This document shows, piece after piece, positions 61,601 to 64,000 of a stretch of DNA of 64,000 nt. Source of the DNA: Euonymus europaeus (Eukaryota; Streptophyta; Magnoliopsida; Celastrales; Celastraceae); contig OY756960.1 of the NCBI GenBank assembly GCA_963580455.1, positions 8,184,001 to 8,248,000 of the forward strand, in the 5' to 3' direction. Position 1 is the stretch's first letter; every line of letters starts with the position of its first letter. Under the pieces are notes generated by a model, which saw nothing but the letters and a program-made list of their open reading frames with translations, was not told the origin of the DNA and ran no database searches. The translations under genes and the position numbers were made by a program.

Positions 61601-63060
61601 TCGTAAAATTTAAGATAGAAGAACAATAAAAAGTGTACACCGAGCAACTTTGATGGTCCGAAGTTGCTCAACTCTATCTATGAAGGAGCTTTTAACGGTT
61701 TTTGTCCATTTGGCATAGATATGTGGTGTTTTGTAATCGAAATATCAAGGAAGCTTATACACATAAAATTTAACATAGAAGAACAATAAGAAGTGTATAC
61801 CGAGCAACTTTCAATGTTTGAAGTTGCTCAACTCTATCTATGGTGGAGCGTTTAGCGGTTTTTGTCCATTTGTCATAGAAAGGTGGTTTTCTGGCATCGA
61901 AATAATCTAGGAAGCTTATACTCATAAAATTTGAAATAGAAGAACAATAAAAAGTGTACACCGAGCAACTTTGATGGTCCGAAGTTGCTCAACTCTATCT
62001 ATGAAGGAGCTTTTAACGGTTTTTGTCCATTTCGCATAGATATGTGGTGTTTTGGCATCGAAATAATCTACGATGCTTATACTCGTAAAATTTGACATAG
62101 AAGGACAATAAAAAGTGTACACCGAGCAATTTTCATGGTCCAAAGTTCCTCAACTCTATCTATGGAGGAGCTTTTAACGATTTTTGTCCATTTGTCATAG
62201 AAAGGTGGTGTTTTGGCATCGAAATAATCTAGGAATTATACTCGAAAAATTTGACATAGAAGAACAATTTGGCATCGAAATAATCTAGGAATTATACTCG
62301 AAAAATTTGACATAGAAGAACAATAAAAAGTGTATATCGTGCAACTTTGATAGTTCAAAATTGCTCAACTCTCTCGATGGTGTTGTTTTTAATAGTTTTG
62401 CCGAATTTAGACCGATATTGTTCTCTTGACAACAAAACAATTTGCGAAGCGAATACTAGTAATTTTTCACATAAAGAAACAATAAGAATTGCATACCGAG
62501 GAACTTTCGTGTTTCGGAATTGCTCAACTCTATCTACGGAGGAGCTTTTAACGATTTTTATCCATTTGTCATAGTAAGTTGGTGTTTCGGCATCGAAATA
62601 ATCTAGGAAGCTTATACTCGTAAAATTTCACATAGAAGAACAATAAAAGTGCACACCGAGCAACTTTCAAGGTCCAAAGTTGCTCAACTCTATCTATGGA
62701 GGAGCTTTTAAAGGTTTTTGTGCATTTTTCATAGAAAGGTGATGTTTTGGCATGGAAATAATCTAGGAAGCTTATACTCATAAATTTTGACATAGAAGAA
62801 CAATAAAAAGTGTACACCGAGCAACTTTCATGGTCCGAAGTTGCTCAACTCTATCAATGGAGGAGCTTTTAACGGTTTTTGTCCATTTGGCATAGAAATG
62901 TGGTGATTTGGCATCAAAATAATCTAGGAAGCTTATAATCGTAAAATTTGACATAAAACAACAATAAAAAGTGTACACCGAACAATTTGATGGTCCGAAG
63001 TTGCTCAACTCTATCTATGAAGGAGATTTTAACGGTTTTTTTTCCATTTGGCATAGATAC
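58676..63060 (-). repeat. 4385-bp higher-order block, copy B
   Basis: Tandem copy of 54291-58675 in the same orientation. After 63060 the similarity to the start of the block stops, and the sequence instead resembles about 53970 onward. Confidence 0.92.
62212..62323 (-). repeat. 56-bp tandem duplication in copy B
   Basis: Counterpart of 57827-57938 at offset 4385. Confidence 0.9.
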
Positions 63061-64000
63061 GTGGTGTTTTGGCATTGAAATAATATAGGAGGCTTATACT
63101 CATAAAATTTGATATAGAAGAACAATAAAAAGTGTACACCGAGCAACTTTGAAGGTCCGAAGTAGCTCAACTCTATCTATGGGAGAGCTTTCAACGGGTC
63201 TTGTCCATTTGTCATCGAAAGGTGGTGTTTTGGCATGGAAATAATCTAGGAAGTTTATACTCGTAAAATTTGACATAGAGGAACAATAAAAAGCGTACAC
63301 CGAGCAACTTTCATGGTCCGAAGTTGCTCAACTCTATCTATGGAGGAGCTTTTAACAGTTTTTGTCCATTTGTCATAGAAATGTGGTGTTTTTGCATGGA
63401 AATAATCTAGGAAGTTTATGCTCGTAAAATTTAACATAGAAGAACAATAAAAAGTGTATACCGAGCAATTTTCGTGGTCCGAAGTTGCTCAACTCTATCT
63501 ATGGAGGAGCTTTTAACGGTTTTTGTCCATTTGTCATAATAAGGTGGTGTTTTGGCATCGAAATAATCTAGGAAGTTTATACTCGAAAAATTTGACATAG
63601 AAGAACAATAAAAAGTGTATATCGTGCAACTTTGACGGTTCGAAATTGCTCAGTTCTCTTGATGAAGTTGTTTTTAGTAGTTTTGCCGAATTTAGACCGA
63701 TATTGTTCTCTTGACAACAAAACAATTTACGAAGCGAATACTAGTAATTTTGGACATAAAGAAACAATAAAAAGTGCATACCGAGCAACTTTCGTGGTTC
63801 GGAATTGCTCAACTCTCCTTATGGAGGAGCTTTTATTGGTTTTCATTATTTGTCATAGAAAGTTGGTGTTTTGGCATCGAAATAATCTAGGAAGTTATAC
63901 TCGTAAAATTTGACATAGAATAAAAAAAAATGTGTACACCGAGCAACTTTGATGGTCCGAAGTTGCTCAACTCTATATATGGAGGAGCTTTTAGCGGTTT

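Larger units (their letters stand above)
52946..64000 (-). repeat. Inverted satellite array, block 4
   Basis: About 69 monomers in the opposite polarity, period very close to 161 bp. They belong to the same family (the reverse complement shows GTGTACACTTTTTATTGTTC and CCGTTAAAAGCTCC) but form a distinct subfamily with much higher mutual similarity than blocks 1-3. A diverged monomer type with TTTAGACCGATATTGT and GGACATAAAGAAACAATAAA recurs about every 1.0-1.5 kb (near 53310, 54760, 55720, 57010, 58020, 59150, 60105, 61395, 62405 and 63690), so the array has higher-order structure. It runs to the window end. Confidence 0.95.

Noticed and set aside
53038..63913. Repeated 60-93 codon frames on both strands in the inverted array
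   Set aside because: Same reason as above. Identical peptides at +4385 reflect the DNA duplication and not a gene family.

Overview
The window is repetitive heterochromatin from a plant genome. I see no host protein-coding gene, tRNA, rRNA or CRISPR array. The plant assignment rests on two Ty3/gypsy retrotransposons of plant-restricted type: a Tekay/Del-like chromovirus and a very large Ogre/Tat-like element with an extra ORF before gag and a second RNase H. The host species cannot be named from the sequence.

Layout. The ground layer is a ~160-bp tandem satellite (about 26.7 kb in total) at 1-5274, 40326-45078, 47287-52945 and 52946-64000. The first three blocks share one polarity. The last block is inverted, its monomers are close to 161 bp and more homogeneous, and it contains a near-identical tandem duplication of a 4385-bp block (54291-58675 and 58676-63060). 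Two elements are inserted in the satellite. One is an Ogre/Tat-like element at 5275-40325 (plus strand, TSD GTTGA). The other is a 2.2-kb solo LTR of a distant relative in reverse orientation at 45079-47286 (TSD ATAGG).

The Ogre-like element spans 35.1 kb, or about 19.5 kb once two younger insertions are subtracted. A Tekay-like chromovirus (5706-15212, minus strand, TSD AAAAT) sits in its 5' LTR. A 6.1-kb non-coding LTR element (18449-24526, minus strand, TSD ACACC) sits immediately after its primer-binding site. Its 5' LTR also holds a 369-bp fold-back MITE-like element and a ~230-bp segment absent from the 3' LTR. The element carries, in order, ORF1, gag, protease plus G-patch, a reverse transcriptase missing its catalytic core, two RNase H domains, integrase, and a further sense-strand ORF after integrase. 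All are broken by stops, frameshifts or lost catalytic residues.

The chromovirus is structurally complete (two 2.3-kb LTRs, PBS, PPT, gag, pol, chromodomain). It is inactivated by two frameshifts, two in-frame stops and substitutions at the protease and integrase active sites. The non-coding element keeps PBS, PPT and a short tail resembling the 3' end of chromoviral pol, so it looks like a non-autonomous derivative. The order of events is: satellite first, then the Ogre-like element, then the chromovirus, the non-coding element and the MITE.
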